64,000 bases of DNA from Actinobaculum massiliense (lineage in GTDB: Bacteria; Actinomycetota; Actinomycetes; Actinomycetales; Actinomycetaceae). Below, piece after piece: positions 35,491-47,378 of this stretch. Positions within the stretch are counted from its first letter, which is position 1. Each line of letters starts with the position of its first letter. The notes beneath the pieces were generated by a model. That model had not been told where the DNA came from. It did no database searches and saw nothing but the letters and a program-made list of their open reading frames with translations. Position numbers and translations under genes: made by a program. The DNA is taken from the NCBI RefSeq assembly GCF_001457435.1, contig NZ_LN881717.1:1497339-1561338 (forward strand). Direction: 5' to 3'.

Positions 35491-36684
35491 ATGCGCGTAT
35501 ACATTCTGATGGCGGTAATCGCGGCGGCGATTACGTATGTTCTGGTCCCGGCCGTTTTGCGCTTGGCGCTGCGGCTGGGAGCCATGACGCAGGTACGCGC
35601 ACGCGATGTACATCGAGTCCCCATTCCTCGCCTGGGCGGCCTCGCCATGCTGGCCGGATTCGCTGGCGCGCTGGCGATTTGCTCGCAGATCCCGTATTTG
35701 CGCGTGGTGCTCGGGCCCAGTTCGCAGGCGTGGGGAGTGCTCCTGGGGGCCGCGCTAATGTGCTTGGTGGGAATCCTCGACGATATCTGGGAACTCGACT
35801 GGGCCACCAAGCTGGCGGGTGAGATCCTCGCCGCCGGAGTAATGGCCTGGCAGGGCGTGCAATTTTTGACCCTGCCGTTTATGGGGCTCACCGTTGGTTC
35901 CTCGCGGCTTTCTTTGATTTTCACCATCGTGGTGGTGATCGTGATCGTCAATGCGGTGAATTTTATGGACGGCCTCGACGGTCTCGCTGCCGGAATCGTC
36001 TGCATCGCGGCCGGCGCGTTTTTCCTTTATTCATACGCACTTACCCGCAACGCCACCCCGGGCGATTACACCTCGGTGGGTTGCGCGGTTTCCGCCGCGC
36101 TGGTGGGAATTTGCGTGGGCTTCTTGCCGCATAATTTCCATCCCGCGCGGATTTTTATGGGCGACTCGGGCGCGCTAATGCTGGGCACGATTATTGCCGG
36201 CGCGGCCATCGTGGTAACCGGCCAGATTGATCCGCAGCTGACGTCGCTGGGTTACGCGCTCCCGGCGTATCTGCCCCTGCTGCTAGCGGCGGCGGTCATT
36301 TTGTTGCCGCTGGTTGATTTCGTGTGGGCCGTGGTTCGCCGCCTGGCGCGGGGTCAGTCGCCGTTCACTGCCGACGCCGGCCACCTACACCACCGCCTCC
36401 TGCGCCGCGGCCACTCCCACCGCGCCACCGTCCTGATTTTGTATATGTGGGCGCTTATTTTCTCCTTCACCACCATCCTGCTCATCCGGCTTTCCTGGCC
36501 GGCGGTTCTGGCGGTGGGCGCCGTGGCCTGCGCGGTCGGCATTTTTATAACCTCGCGCGCCTTTTCCGGGCCCACGTGCCCGCCGGCGGGTGACGATGCG
36601 GTGGCCGTAAAGGACGACGACGACGTCGATCTGTATGGCAGTCTGGCTGGGCCAGGCCCCCGGATCCGGGAAGAGAGGAACTAG
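35491..36684 (+). CDS. wecA: Undecaprenyl-phosphate sugar-1-phosphate transferase (WecA/TagO family)
   Basis: A membrane enzyme of 397 residues and about eleven helices that starts envelope polymers by moving a sugar phosphate (GlcNAc-1-P in characterised relatives) onto decaprenyl or undecaprenyl phosphate. The conserved Asp motifs of the MraY superfamily are seen: GILDDIWELD, VNFMDGLDGLAAG and FMGDSGALMLG, with HLHHRLLRRGHSH as the carboxy His motif. In mycobacteria the same locus (Rv1302) begins arabinogalactan linkage. Which polymer is made here is unknown. An acidic tail ends the protein two bases before atpI. Confidence 0.9.
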   Translation: MRVYILMAVIAAAITYVLVPAVLRLALRLGAMTQVRARDVHRVPIPRLGGLAMLAGFAGALAICSQIPYLRVVLGPSSQAWGVLLGAALMCLVGILDDIWELDWATKLAGEILAAGVMAWQGVQFLTLPFMGLTVGSSRLSLIFTIVVVIVIVNAVNFMDGLDGLAAGIVCIAAGAFFLYSYALTRNATPGDYTSVGCAVSAALVGICVGFLPHNFHPARIFMGDSGALMLGTIIAGAAIVVTGQIDPQLTSLGYALPAYLPLLLAAAVILLPLVDFVWAVVRRLARGQSPFTADAGHLHHRLLRRGHSHRATVLILYMWALIFSFTTILLIRLSWPAVLAVGAVACAVGIFITSRAFSGPTCPPAGDDAVAVKDDDDVDLYGSLAGPGPRIREERN

Positions 36685-36686
36685 CG

Positions 36687-37058
36687 GTGAAAGCGGAAAA
36701 AATTCTCCGGTGCTCTGCGTATCGCTCCATGGCGACAATAGGCATGATCGGCGCGCTCGCGGCCGTGGTGACCTGGTTGGTAAGCGGCCCGCTGGCCGGC
36801 GGCGCGGTGGCGGTCGGGGCTGGCCTCGGAGTGGGGCTGGAGCTGGTAACCCTCGCCTGTGCGCGGATTCGGCGCGGAGGCTCCTGGGTGCTTTTGGCCG
36901 CGTATGTTTTGAAGCTTGTTTTGCTGCTGGCGGTTTTGGCTCTGGTGCGCGGTTTGACGCCACTGGACGAGGTGATCGTGGCGCTGGTTGCCGCGGCAGC
37001 GATCGTTATTTCGCTCGGGGTGCAGACCCTAACGGTGATTAGAATGGATCCACGCTAG
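36687..37058 (+). CDS. atpI: ATP synthase assembly protein I-like
   Basis: A 123-residue protein with four membrane helices just before atpB. The location and layout fit AtpI, which helps to assemble the c-ring or handle magnesium; the sequence itself is poorly conserved. Start GTG 36687 directly follows wecA, so it may belong to that transcript rather than to the atp operon 200 bp downstream. Confidence 0.8.
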   Translation: MKAEKILRCSAYRSMATIGMIGALAAVVTWLVSGPLAGGAVAVGAGLGVGLELVTLACARIRRGGSWVLLAAYVLKLVLLLAVLALVRGLTPLDEVIVALVAAAAIVISLGVQTLTVIRMDPR

Positions 37059-37181
37059 CGTCCAAAAGCGCGCCATCTCGCCGCGAAGCCAGCGGCCCGA
37101 GGGCGGCGGCGAAGCAAATCCGTGAATCTCGCCGGCGATCCGGGTTACCATAGATCCCTAGGTGCCTTTCAACGGTGCCTG

Positions 37182-37187
37182 TACTAT
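37182..37187 (+). promoter_or_regulatory. Candidate -10 of the atp operon
   Basis: TACTAT about 70 bp before atpB, in the 200-bp gene-free gap. A fitting -35 is not clear. Nothing else is recognised in that gap. Confidence 0.3.
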
Positions 37188-37259
37188 GGTCAGTAGAGTT
37201 TTGAAAACGAGCCGATGCAATGAGGTTTCGGTCGCAGAGTTTGTCTGAGAGGGTGACGC

Positions 37260-38353
<1,094 letters not shown>

Positions 38354-38366
38354 AGTCGGTTAAATT

Positions 38367-38906
38367 ATGATTCTTGCGGAAGAACACAATGTGATCCTGC
38401 CGGCGTGGCCGGATCTCATCTGGGGCTCAATCTGCTTCGTCATCATCGTGATTGCGGTGGCGAAGTTTGCTTGGCCTGCGTTCTCGCGGATTCTGGACGA
38501 GCGGCGCGAAAAGATTGAAGACGGCCTCACCGCCGCCGAGCGCGCTCAGGAGCAGGTTGCCGCCGAGCGCGCAAAGATTGCCGGTGAGCAGGAGGCCGCT
38601 CAGCGCGAAGCCGCCGAGATCCGCCAGCGCGCCCACACCAACGCAGATGAGATCATCGCTCGCGCGCAAGAGGACGCCCAGCGGGAAGCCGATCGCATCA
38701 ATGCTGCCGCGCAGTCGCGTATTAAGGCAGATACCGAAGCCGCCGCGCGCGTGCTTCGTGCCGATGTGGGAGATCTGGCCACTCGCCTCGCCAACCGAAT
38801 CGTTGGCGAGCAGGTGCGTCTGGATCCGAAGGTTAATGAGGGCGTCGTGGATGCATTCCTCGATGAACTCGAAAGCGCCACTCCCGCGGGAGGGCAGGGG
38901 GCGTAA
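38367..38906 (+). CDS. atpF: ATP synthase subunit b
   Basis: The peripheral stalk, 179 residues: one membrane helix (IWGSICFVIIVIAVAKFAWPAF) and then a long Ala/Glu/Arg coiled coil that dimerises and reaches up to subunit delta. The stop overlaps the atpH start as TAATG. Confidence 0.95.
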   Translation: MILAEEHNVILPAWPDLIWGSICFVIIVIAVAKFAWPAFSRILDERREKIEDGLTAAERAQEQVAAERAKIAGEQEAAQREAAEIRQRAHTNADEIIARAQEDAQREADRINAAAQSRIKADTEAAARVLRADVGDLATRLANRIVGEQVRLDPKVNEGVVDAFLDELESATPAGGQGA

Positions 38907-39760
38907 TGCAACTCAGGAGTAGCAGAAGCCGCAGATCCGCCCACACGCTGGGGCAAAAATGGGGAGCTTTGCGCCCCGAAGGGGATCTGCGCGGTCAGGA
39001 AATGGCGCGCGAGATTTATCTTGCTACCAATATGTTGACGCAATCCGTGGCTCTTTTGCGGGTGCTGAATGACACCACGCGGAGCCTGTGGTCGCGCCAG
39101 GAATTGGTAGCCAAGATCCTCGGCGGGAAGCTGTCGGAAAACGTGGTTCGCCTGGTTCAGGAAGCCATTGCGCTTCCCTGGACGGAGGACGACGACGCAC
39201 CTTGGGCTCTGGAATGGGTGGCCGCCGGTGCGCTGATTCGCCAGGCGCGTGGACGCAATGAGCTGGGTCGCCTGGAAGATGAGCTATTCGCCGCGATTCG
39301 GGTGTTCCGTAAGGAGCCGCGGATCCGCGTGGCGGTCGAGGATATCTACGGATATCCGGAAGATGCTCGCGTCAGGCTGGCTCTGAGCTTGTTCAAGGAT
39401 ATGACCAGCGAAGGCTTGGAGCTCATTGAGTGGGCGGTCCGGGACTCCGTGGAGAGCGGCGTCGTCGACACTTTGCGGGCCTACGCGGAGATGACCGCGG
39501 AACTTTCCGGGAAGTCGACGGCGACCGTCTACGCAGCCACCGAGCTCACGCAGGAGCAATGCTCGCGCTTGCAGCGCTTGCTCTCGCGCTTCTACGGCAA
39601 AGAGATCTCGATTCATGTAACGGTGGAGCCGGAGCTCATTGGAGGCTTGCGGATCCATCACGGGGCAGAGGTTATCGACGCTTCGCTACTCCAAAAAATG
39701 AAAAACGTTAACGCGTCCGTCGCCCGGATTCCGGCATCGGCGGGAACTGGTAAGGAATAA
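38906..39760 (+). CDS. atpH: ATP synthase subunit delta
   Basis: It links the peripheral stalk to F1. At 284 residues it is about 100 longer than the E. coli protein, like Streptomyces, but it is not fused to a b domain as in mycobacteria. The usual carboxy motif is [28 protein letters not shown]. The basic amino end ([15 protein letters not shown]) is not conserved. Confidence 0.93.
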   Translation: MQLRSSRSRRSAHTLGQKWGALRPEGDLRGQEMAREIYLATNMLTQSVALLRVLNDTTRSLWSRQELVAKILGGKLSENVVRLVQEAIALPWTEDDDAPWALEWVAAGALIRQARGRNELGRLEDELFAAIRVFRKEPRIRVAVEDIYGYPEDARVRLALSLFKDMTSEGLELIEWAVRDSVESGVVDTLRAYAEMTAELSGKSTATVYAATELTQEQCSRLQRLLSRFYGKEISIHVTVEPELIGGLRIHHGAEVIDASLLQKMKNVNASVARIPASAGTGKE

Positions 39761-39762
39761 GA

Positions 39763-41385
39763 ATGGCTGATGTAACAATTCAGCCCGAGGAAATTCGGGC
39801 AGCGCTCGACGACTTCGTGCGCACATACGAGCCGGAGCACGTGGGAAGCGAGGAAATCGGCCACGTGACGATGACGGCCGATGGTATCGCTCGCGTGGGT
39901 GGGCTACCCAACGCTATGGCGAATGAGATTCTGGTGTTCGAAGACGGCACTCGCGGACTCGCCATGAACCTGGAAGAGCGCGAGATCGGCGTGGTGGTCC
40001 TCGGCGATTTCACTTCCATTGAGGAAGGCCAGGAAGTTCGCCGCACCGGCGAGGTGCTTTCGGTGCCGGTGGGAGACGGGTACCTGGGGCGCACGGTCGA
40101 TCCCCTGGGCAACCCGATTGACGGCCTCGGGGAAATCGAGGGTATTGAGGGACGGCGCGCACTCGAGTTGCAGGCGCCGGGCGTTATGCAACGCAAGTCC
40201 GTGCACGAACCGCTGGAAACCGGCATCAAGGCCATCGACTCCATGACTCCGATCGGGCGCGGGCAGCGCCAGCTGATCATTGGGGATCGCCAGACCGGTA
40301 AGACGGCTCTTGCCATCGATACCATCCTCAACCAGCGCGAGAACTGGGAATCGGGCGATCCGAATCGCCAGGTCCGTTGCATTTACGTGGCGGTGGGTCA
40401 GAAGGGCACCACAATTGCCTCGGTGCGTTCCACTCTGGCCCGCTACGGCGCGCTGGACTACACCACCATTGTTGCCACCCCCGCCTCGGACCCGGCCGGC
40501 TTCAAGTACCTGGCCCCCTACACTGGTTCGGCGATTGGTCAGCACTGGATGTACAACGGCAAGCACGTGCTTATCGTTTTCGACGATCTTTCCAAGCAGG
40601 CTGAGGCCTACCGCGCAATTTCGCTGCTTCTGCGCCGCCCGCCGGGGCGTGAGGCTTACCCGGGCGACGTTTTCTACCTGCATTCGCGCCTACTCGAGCG
40701 TTGCGCCAAGCTTTCCGATGAGCTCGGCGCGGGTTCGATGACCGGCCTTCCCATTGTGGAAACCAAGGCGAATGACGTTTCGGCCTACATTCCGACCAAC
40801 GTTATTTCGATTACCGACGGCCAGATCTTCCTGCAGTCCGATTTGTTCAACGCCAATCAGCGCCCGGCCGTGGACGTGGGTATTTCGGTGTCCCGCGTGG
40901 GCGGCGACGCGCAGATCAAGGCAATGAAGAAGGTCGCGGGAACCCTGAAGATCACCCTGGCGCAGTACCGCTCGCAGGCGGCCTTCGCCATGTTCGCCTC
41001 GGACCTGGATCCGGCTACCCGCCGTCAGCTGGTTCGCGGCGAGCGTCTGATGGAGCTACTCAAGCAGCCGCAGTACACGCCGTATCCGATTGAGGAGCAG
41101 GTGGTTTCCATTTGGGCGGGTTCGAATGGCTACCTGGATGAGATCCCGGTGGATCACGTGCACTCCTACGAGGGGCGCCTGCTGGACTACATTCGCCACA
41201 ACACCGAGGTTTTGCCCGCTATCCGCGATTCGAAGGTCCTCAGCGAGGAAACCGAGGCGGAGTTGCGAGCCGCGGTAGAAGCCTTCACCGGCTCTTACGT
41301 CACCTCCGAGGGCATTGTGCCGGAGGAGGATGTGGAGGCCGAGCGCACGCGTGAAACTCTGCCGGTTACGGACGAGCAGGAATAG
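39763..41385 (+). CDS. atpA: ATP synthase subunit alpha
   Basis: Non-catalytic nucleotide-binding subunit, 540 residues. The P-loop is [11 protein letters not shown] and the family motif [17 protein letters not shown] is present. After the conserved core comes an acidic extension of about 30 residues ([19 protein letters not shown]), as in other actinobacteria, where it restrains ATP hydrolysis in mycobacteria. Confidence 0.97.
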   Translation: MADVTIQPEEIRAALDDFVRTYEPEHVGSEEIGHVTMTADGIARVGGLPNAMANEILVFEDGTRGLAMNLEEREIGVVVLGDFTSIEEGQEVRRTGEVLSVPVGDGYLGRTVDPLGNPIDGLGEIEGIEGRRALELQAPGVMQRKSVHEPLETGIKAIDSMTPIGRGQRQLIIGDRQTGKTALAIDTILNQRENWESGDPNRQVRCIYVAVGQKGTTIASVRSTLARYGALDYTTIVATPASDPAGFKYLAPYTGSAIGQHWMYNGKHVLIVFDDLSKQAEAYRAISLLLRRPPGREAYPGDVFYLHSRLLERCAKLSDELGAGSMTGLPIVETKANDVSAYIPTNVISITDGQIFLQSDLFNANQRPAVDVGISVSRVGGDAQIKAMKKVAGTLKITLAQYRSQAAFAMFASDLDPATRRQLVRGERLMELLKQPQYTPYPIEEQVVSIWAGSNGYLDEIPVDHVHSYEGRLLDYIRHNTEVLPAIRDSKVLSEETEAELRAAVEAFTGSYVTSEGIVPEEDVEAERTRETLPVTDEQE

Positions 41386-41388
41386 CGT

Positions 41389-43796
<2,408 letters not shown>

Positions 43797-44054
43797 ATGC
43801 GGGTAGAAATCGTTTCTCAATCAGGCCAGCTGTGGGACGGCGAGGCTGAGATGGTCGTGGTGCCGGCGGAAACCGGCGAGGTGGGAATCCTTCAAAACCA
43901 CGTGCCGTTTCTCGCTTTGCTCGTCCCCGGCGAGGTTCGGGTCAAAGCCAACGATGGCCAGCAGCGCATCTTTAGATGCGGTGAAGGCTTCGTTACCGTG
44001 GACGCGAACGAGGTAATCGTCGCCGTTGAGGACGCGTCCGAGGTCGCCGCTTAG
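43797..44054 (+). CDS. atpC: ATP synthase subunit epsilon, short form
   Basis: Only 85 residues: the beta-sandwich that couples rotor and ring (VVVPAETGEVGILQNHVPFLALLVPGEVRV) is complete, and the protein stops where the inhibitory two-helix carboxy domain would begin. E. coli and mycobacterial forms are 121-139 residues. The stop is genuine, followed by a terminator 22 bp later. Regulation of hydrolysis must then rely on other parts, perhaps the alpha extension. Confidence 0.95.
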   Translation: MRVEIVSQSGQLWDGEAEMVVVPAETGEVGILQNHVPFLALLVPGEVRVKANDGQQRIFRCGEGFVTVDANEVIVAVEDASEVAA

Positions 44055-44075
44055 AGCGGTGCCATAACCTTGCTG

Positions 44076-44101
44076 ACGCCCCGGCCACTTGGCCGGGGCG
44101 T
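44076..44101 (+). terminator. Terminator of the atp operon
   Basis: A perfect 11-bp stem, ACGCCCCGGCC with its complement, around ACTT, followed by TTGTAATCT. It separates the atp genes from the DUF2550 gene. Confidence 0.85.
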
Positions 44102-44263
44102 TGTAATCTACCTCACGCGCCTGGCAACGCTAATTTATTCAACAAATTGAGGCGTCTTTGCTTAGTATCAGGGCAACGGGACAATTAGGCGGAGCCAGGC
44201 GGCCGCCGGTAGGGACAAGGCCGGGTGGCCTCCGGTAGAGCCAAGGGAAAGGATGATGCGGGC

Positions 44264-44665
44264 ATGATGACGACACTCGCTTGGATCGTCGCTGCCATAG
44301 CTCTTGCCTTCATTGTTGTGCTCTATTTCCTGCTTCGGGTTCGCCGCCTGCTCTCGGCTTGGGGCTCCTCGCAGTGCGCGGTCCGGGGTCCGATGGGTTG
44401 GCACACCGGCGTCGTCTTTTTCCGCGAGGCGAGCCTGGATTGGTACGCAATTCGCTCGCTTTCGCACCGACCCAAGATTTCCTTGCCGCGCGCGGGCTTC
44501 CGCTCCGAGCTACAGCGACGCCGTGAAACCGATCCGCCCACCGTGGTGGTGACCGTGGAAGGTAATGGCAAGAGCCATCTTTTGGCCATGGGGGAGCAGG
44601 CCTATAACGCCCTTGTGGTCTGGGAAGATAGCGCTCCGCCGGCGTCCTCTTTGCGCCTGTTCTAA
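44264..44665 (+). CDS. DUF2550 membrane protein
   Basis: A protein of about 133 residues: one amino-terminal membrane helix (TLAWIVAAIALAFIVVLYFLLR), then a small cytoplasmic domain (GWHTGVVFFREASLDWYAIRSLSHRPKISLPR). DUF2550 follows the atp operon in most actinobacteria (Rv1312 in M. tuberculosis, from memory) and has no known function. ATG 44264 is preceded by AAAGGATG; the ATG codon after it is equally possible. The 150 bp upstream contain a TAGTAT box and no other feature. Confidence 0.85.
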   Translation: MMTTLAWIVAAIALAFIVVLYFLLRVRRLLSAWGSSQCAVRGPMGWHTGVVFFREASLDWYAIRSLSHRPKISLPRAGFRSELQRRRETDPPTVVVTVEGNGKSHLLAMGEQAYNALVVWEDSAPPASSLRLF

Positions 44666-44667
44666 AG

Positions 44668-44699
44668 GGCTACATGTCTAAGCGGCTACATGTCTAAAC
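44668..44699 (+). repeat. 16-bp tandem duplication before nucS
   Basis: GGCTACATGTCTAAGC is followed at once by GGCTACATGTCTAAAC. It lies between the DUF2550 stop and the nucS start. Confidence 0.9.
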
Positions 44700-44708
44700 T
44701 GGGTAACC

Positions 44709-45404
44709 ATGCGCGTTGTTTTTGCTGAATGCTCGGTTGATTATTCGGGGCGCCTGGACGCTCACCTCGAGCGGGCGTTGCGTCTGCTCATGGTGAAGGC
44801 CGATGGCTCGGTGCTGGTCCACTCGGACGGAGGCTCCTATAAGCCGCTCAACTGGATGGTGGGCCCCAACCATCAAACCGAGCGCGAGCCGAACGAGGAA
44901 GAAGCGGAAAGCGGCGTCTCCACAGTGTGGGAAGTGGAATCCTCCAAAACCGATGACCGCCTGGTCATCCGCGTGTTCGACGTCGTCGCCGACGTCGAAC
45001 ACGCGCTTGGGGTGGAGCCGGGGCTCATCAAAGACGGCGTGGAGGCGCACCTGCAAAAACTTCTTGCCGAGCAGGTGGAGCGTATTTCTCCGCGAGCCCA
45101 GTTGGTGCGCCGCGAGTATCCCACCCCAATTGGCCCGGTGGATCTGATGGTTCGCGACGGCGAGGCTGGCTATATCGCCGTCGAAATTAAACGCCGCGGA
45201 GAAATTGACGGTGTTGAACAGCTGACCCGATACTTGGAGCTGCTGGCGCGCGATCCCCTGCATAGCCCGGTGCGAGGTATTTTTGCCGCCCAGGAAATCA
45301 AGCCGCAGGCGCGTACGCTGGCCGAGGACCGCGGGATTGAGTGCATGATCCTGGACTACGATGAAATGCGTGGCCTGGACCATCCGGAAGATCGGCTTTT
45401 TTAG
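44709..45404 (+). CDS. nucS: Mismatch endonuclease NucS (EndoMS)
   Basis: It starts the non-canonical mismatch repair of actinobacteria and archaea by cutting both strands at G-T, G-G and T-T mismatches; such organisms usually lack MutS and MutL. The 231-residue protein has an amino-terminal DNA-binding domain and a carboxy RecB-like nuclease with D145, E159 and K161 ([17 protein letters not shown]). The last residues, DRLF, resemble a sliding-clamp-binding tail. The known enzyme corrects base substitutions but not indels. A small zinc-site ORF follows 9 bp later. Confidence 0.95.
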   Translation: MRVVFAECSVDYSGRLDAHLERALRLLMVKADGSVLVHSDGGSYKPLNWMVGPNHQTEREPNEEEAESGVSTVWEVESSKTDDRLVIRVFDVVADVEHALGVEPGLIKDGVEAHLQKLLAEQVERISPRAQLVRREYPTPIGPVDLMVRDGEAGYIAVEIKRRGEIDGVEQLTRYLELLARDPLHSPVRGIFAAQEIKPQARTLAEDRGIECMILDYDEMRGLDHPEDRLF

Positions 45405-45413
45405 CGAGGGGCG

Positions 45414-45704
45414 ATGCGACGATCAAATAAGTGGCACAAGCCGTTCCGCCCGGTCAACGAACGCGCGGCGCTGGGCGGTCACACCCTGGAGACCGGCCCC
45501 GGCGGCGAAACCTACAAGGTCGTGCGCACCACCGCTCGCAAGCAATACATTTGCCCGGGCTGCCAAGGCGTCATAGTTCTCGGCGAACAAAATGTGGTGG
45601 CTTGGACCGAAGATACGATCTGGGGAGCGCAGGCGGGTATTGACGGGCGCCGGCACTGGCATCGCTCGTGCTGGCAACATCGCGGGCGGCGTGGGCGGCG
45701 GTAG
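45414..45704 (+). CDS. Small protein with a Cys/His metal site, downstream of nucS
   Basis: A basic protein of 96 residues with C47-x2-C50 (YICPGC) and H81/H83-x2-C86 (HWHRSC), a likely zinc knuckle, and conserved-looking aromatics between. The ends are very Arg-rich. It lies nine bases after nucS and seems co-transcribed. Similar ORFs in actinobacteria carry the label ATP/GTP-binding protein, but no nucleotide motif is visible here. Function unknown; a DNA- or RNA-binding role would suit the context. Confidence 0.7.
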   Translation: MRRSNKWHKPFRPVNERAALGGHTLETGPGGETYKVVRTTARKQYICPGCQGVIVLGEQNVVAWTEDTIWGAQAGIDGRRHWHRSCWQHRGRRGRR

Positions 45705-45732
45705 CCTTCACCTCAGCTTTACTTCCGAGGAC

Positions 45733-45738
45733 TAGAGT
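45733..45738 (+). promoter_or_regulatory. -10 box of the alpha/beta hydrolase gene, leaderless geometry
   Basis: TAGAGT, six bases, ATG 45745: the same layout as argS and glgE. GAGG in the spacer is too close to the ATG to be a good ribosome site. Confidence 0.5.
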
Positions 45739-45744
45739 GAGGCC

Positions 45745-46527
45745 ATGAGTATTCTTGCATCGGTTCGGTCAGGTTCAGTTTCAGATATTCCGCTCGTACT
45801 TTTGCACGCCATGCCGATGACGTCGCGGATGTGGGAGCCCGTGGTGGAGCGCCTGGGGGATATGGACGTGATTCGGGTCGACGCCCCAGGCTTTGGTGAT
45901 TCGCCCAGCGGCGCGGCTTTGGATGAGGAGTACGGCCACAGTGAGCCGTCCATGGACTCCTATCTTTCCGCGCTGGAAGAAACCCTCGCGGCGCAGGGCG
46001 TGGAGCGCGCGGTGGTTGCCGGCATTTCCATGGGTGGCGCGACGGCGGCTAACTACGCTTTGCGCAACCCGCAGCAGGTGGCTGGTCTGGCCATAATTGA
46101 TTCCGGTATTGGGGCTGAACCGGCCAACAGTCCGCGGCAGGGTGCCATTGACACCATTGAGCACGAGGGCTCGTATGCCGTGTTGCAAAAGTGGACCCAC
46201 ACCATGCTTTCGTCGGCCACCTCGGAAGAAATCCACGCCGAATTCGACGAATACTTCAAGACGGTATCGCCGGAGGCCTTCGCCTGGCTACAGAAGATGA
46301 TGGTGGGTCGCCCGGACGGTAGTGCCGTGCTCGATGCGGAAATCCCGATCTTGCTCGTGCGCGGGGTGGACGATCCGAATGCTTCGCATGGTGCCTTCGC
46401 GGCCATGCACGAGCGGGCGAAGAACTCGCGCTTCGAAGAGCTGGAGGGAGCCAGCCATTTCTCCGCTTACGAGAAGCCGGGTGAAGTGGCGGCGCTTTTG
46501 CGCGAGCTGTATGAGGCGGCTCGCTAA
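45745..46527 (+). CDS. Alpha/beta hydrolase
   Basis: A 260-residue cytosolic hydrolase. The nucleophile elbow is AGISMGGA, the acid lies in RGVDDPNA, and the His is in ASHFSAYEKP; the oxyanion segment is LLHAMPMTSRMW. It resembles esterase/lactonase-like proteins of the 3-oxoadipate enol-lactonase group, but the substrate cannot be inferred. It ends before a bidirectional terminator. Confidence 0.85.
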   Translation: MSILASVRSGSVSDIPLVLLHAMPMTSRMWEPVVERLGDMDVIRVDAPGFGDSPSGAALDEEYGHSEPSMDSYLSALEETLAAQGVERAVVAGISMGGATAANYALRNPQQVAGLAIIDSGIGAEPANSPRQGAIDTIEHEGSYAVLQKWTHTMLSSATSEEIHAEFDEYFKTVSPEAFAWLQKMMVGRPDGSAVLDAEIPILLVRGVDDPNASHGAFAAMHERAKNSRFEELEGASHFSAYEKPGEVAALLRELYEAAR

Positions 46528-46551
46528 AGCCCCAGCGACCTTTTAGGCATC

Positions 46552-46581
46552 AAAAAATCCCCCATGATTGGGGGATTTTTT
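46552..46581. terminator. Bidirectional terminator between the hydrolase and YagU-like genes
   Basis: A perfect 13-bp stem, AAAAAATCCCCCA with its complement, around TGAT; T runs on both strands serve the converging transcripts. Confidence 0.93.
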
Positions 46582-46588
46582 GCCGGAC

Positions 46589-47155
46589 TTAGCGGTTAGC
46601 GACGGCGTCGAGCGGTACTTCCGCATCCGGCTCGTGGGTAATGCGGTTGCGCAGATCGCGCCGCACAATTTCGATGGACCAGAGCCAGATAATGTGTCCG
46701 AAGAATTCGGAGAAGTGCTCGGCAAAGGGCTGATCCCAGGGAGCGGGAACCGTGCCCATGAGCGGCATGAGGATCACGTGGAAGGCCACGTAAACGATGA
46801 TGCCGAATGCGGCGCCCTGCCAGAGTTTAATAGCGGGGTACATCTCAGCCACGATGCAATAGAAAAGCGCGAAAACAATCGCGAAGCTGAAGTGGATAAT
46901 GAAGGAGTAAATCGGCAGTTCGTTGCCATTGAAAACCACCGAGGTGTGCGAAGCGTCCGCGCTCATGCCCAGTTGCTCAAGCAGGGTTTGCGGAGGGTTG
47001 GTGGCATTGCGCTCGGGCGTGCGCGGCGGGAACGGAACTTCCCAGCCAAACTTCACAATGGCGGAGAAAAGGCCGGCAATCAGGCCCACGAGGGCTGCTA
47101 CGCCGTACTTACGCCGGCTCGGATCGGTGATAATAAATTTACGCATGCGTGTCAT
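46589..47155 (-). CDS. YagU/DUF1440 family membrane protein
   Basis: A 188-residue inner-membrane protein (185 if started at the second ATG, 47146) with four helices. The DUF1440 layout is clear: ALVGLIAGLFSAIVKFGWEVPFPPRTP, then a lumenal NPPQTLLEQLG loop, and HFSFAIVFALFYCIVAEMYP. E. coli YagU contributes to acid resistance. The gene is monocistronic and divergent from the DivIVA-like gene. Confidence 0.8.
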   Translation of the reverse strand: MTRMRKFIITDPSRRKYGVAALVGLIAGLFSAIVKFGWEVPFPPRTPERNATNPPQTLLEQLGMSADASHTSVVFNGNELPIYSFIIHFSFAIVFALFYCIVAEMYPAIKLWQGAAFGIIVYVAFHVILMPLMGTVPAPWDQPFAEHFSEFFGHIIWLWSIEIVRRDLRNRITHEPDAEVPLDAVANR

Positions 47156-47201
47156 GCTATGCGAGGATTCGATGGCGAAGCATGCCCTTTCGTCTTAAAT
47201 G

Positions 47202-47219
47202 AGTGTCTGTTGGGACACT
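47202..47219. promoter_or_regulatory. Dyad AGTGTC-N6-GACACT upstream of the YagU-like gene
   Basis: A perfect 6-bp inverted repeat with a 6-base gap, about 50 bp before the YagU-like start. Its shape suits a dimeric repressor site. Confidence 0.4.
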
Positions 47220-47303
47220 ATTAAAGTACTTTTTCAATTGATTGCGCGGTAATTAGCTCGCGGTGAGTAAGCGGCTTTCGCGGGAGGCGGCGTCGAAAAC
47301 CGC

Positions 47304-47358
47304 TAGGCTTTAAACCTAAGGTCGCGACGGCGACAGCCTAGGGTCGTGATAGCGACGA
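47304..47358 (+). promoter_or_regulatory. -10 box and 22-bp imperfect tandem repeat before the DivIVA-like gene
   Basis: TAGGCT (47304-47309) is followed by two 22-bp units (47315-47336 and 47337-47358) sharing 16 bases and both beginning CCTAnGGTCG. The second ends 20 bp before the start codon. The repeat could duplicate an operator or a promoter. Confidence 0.45.
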
Positions 47359-47378
47359 AACGAACGTGGAGGGCCGGC

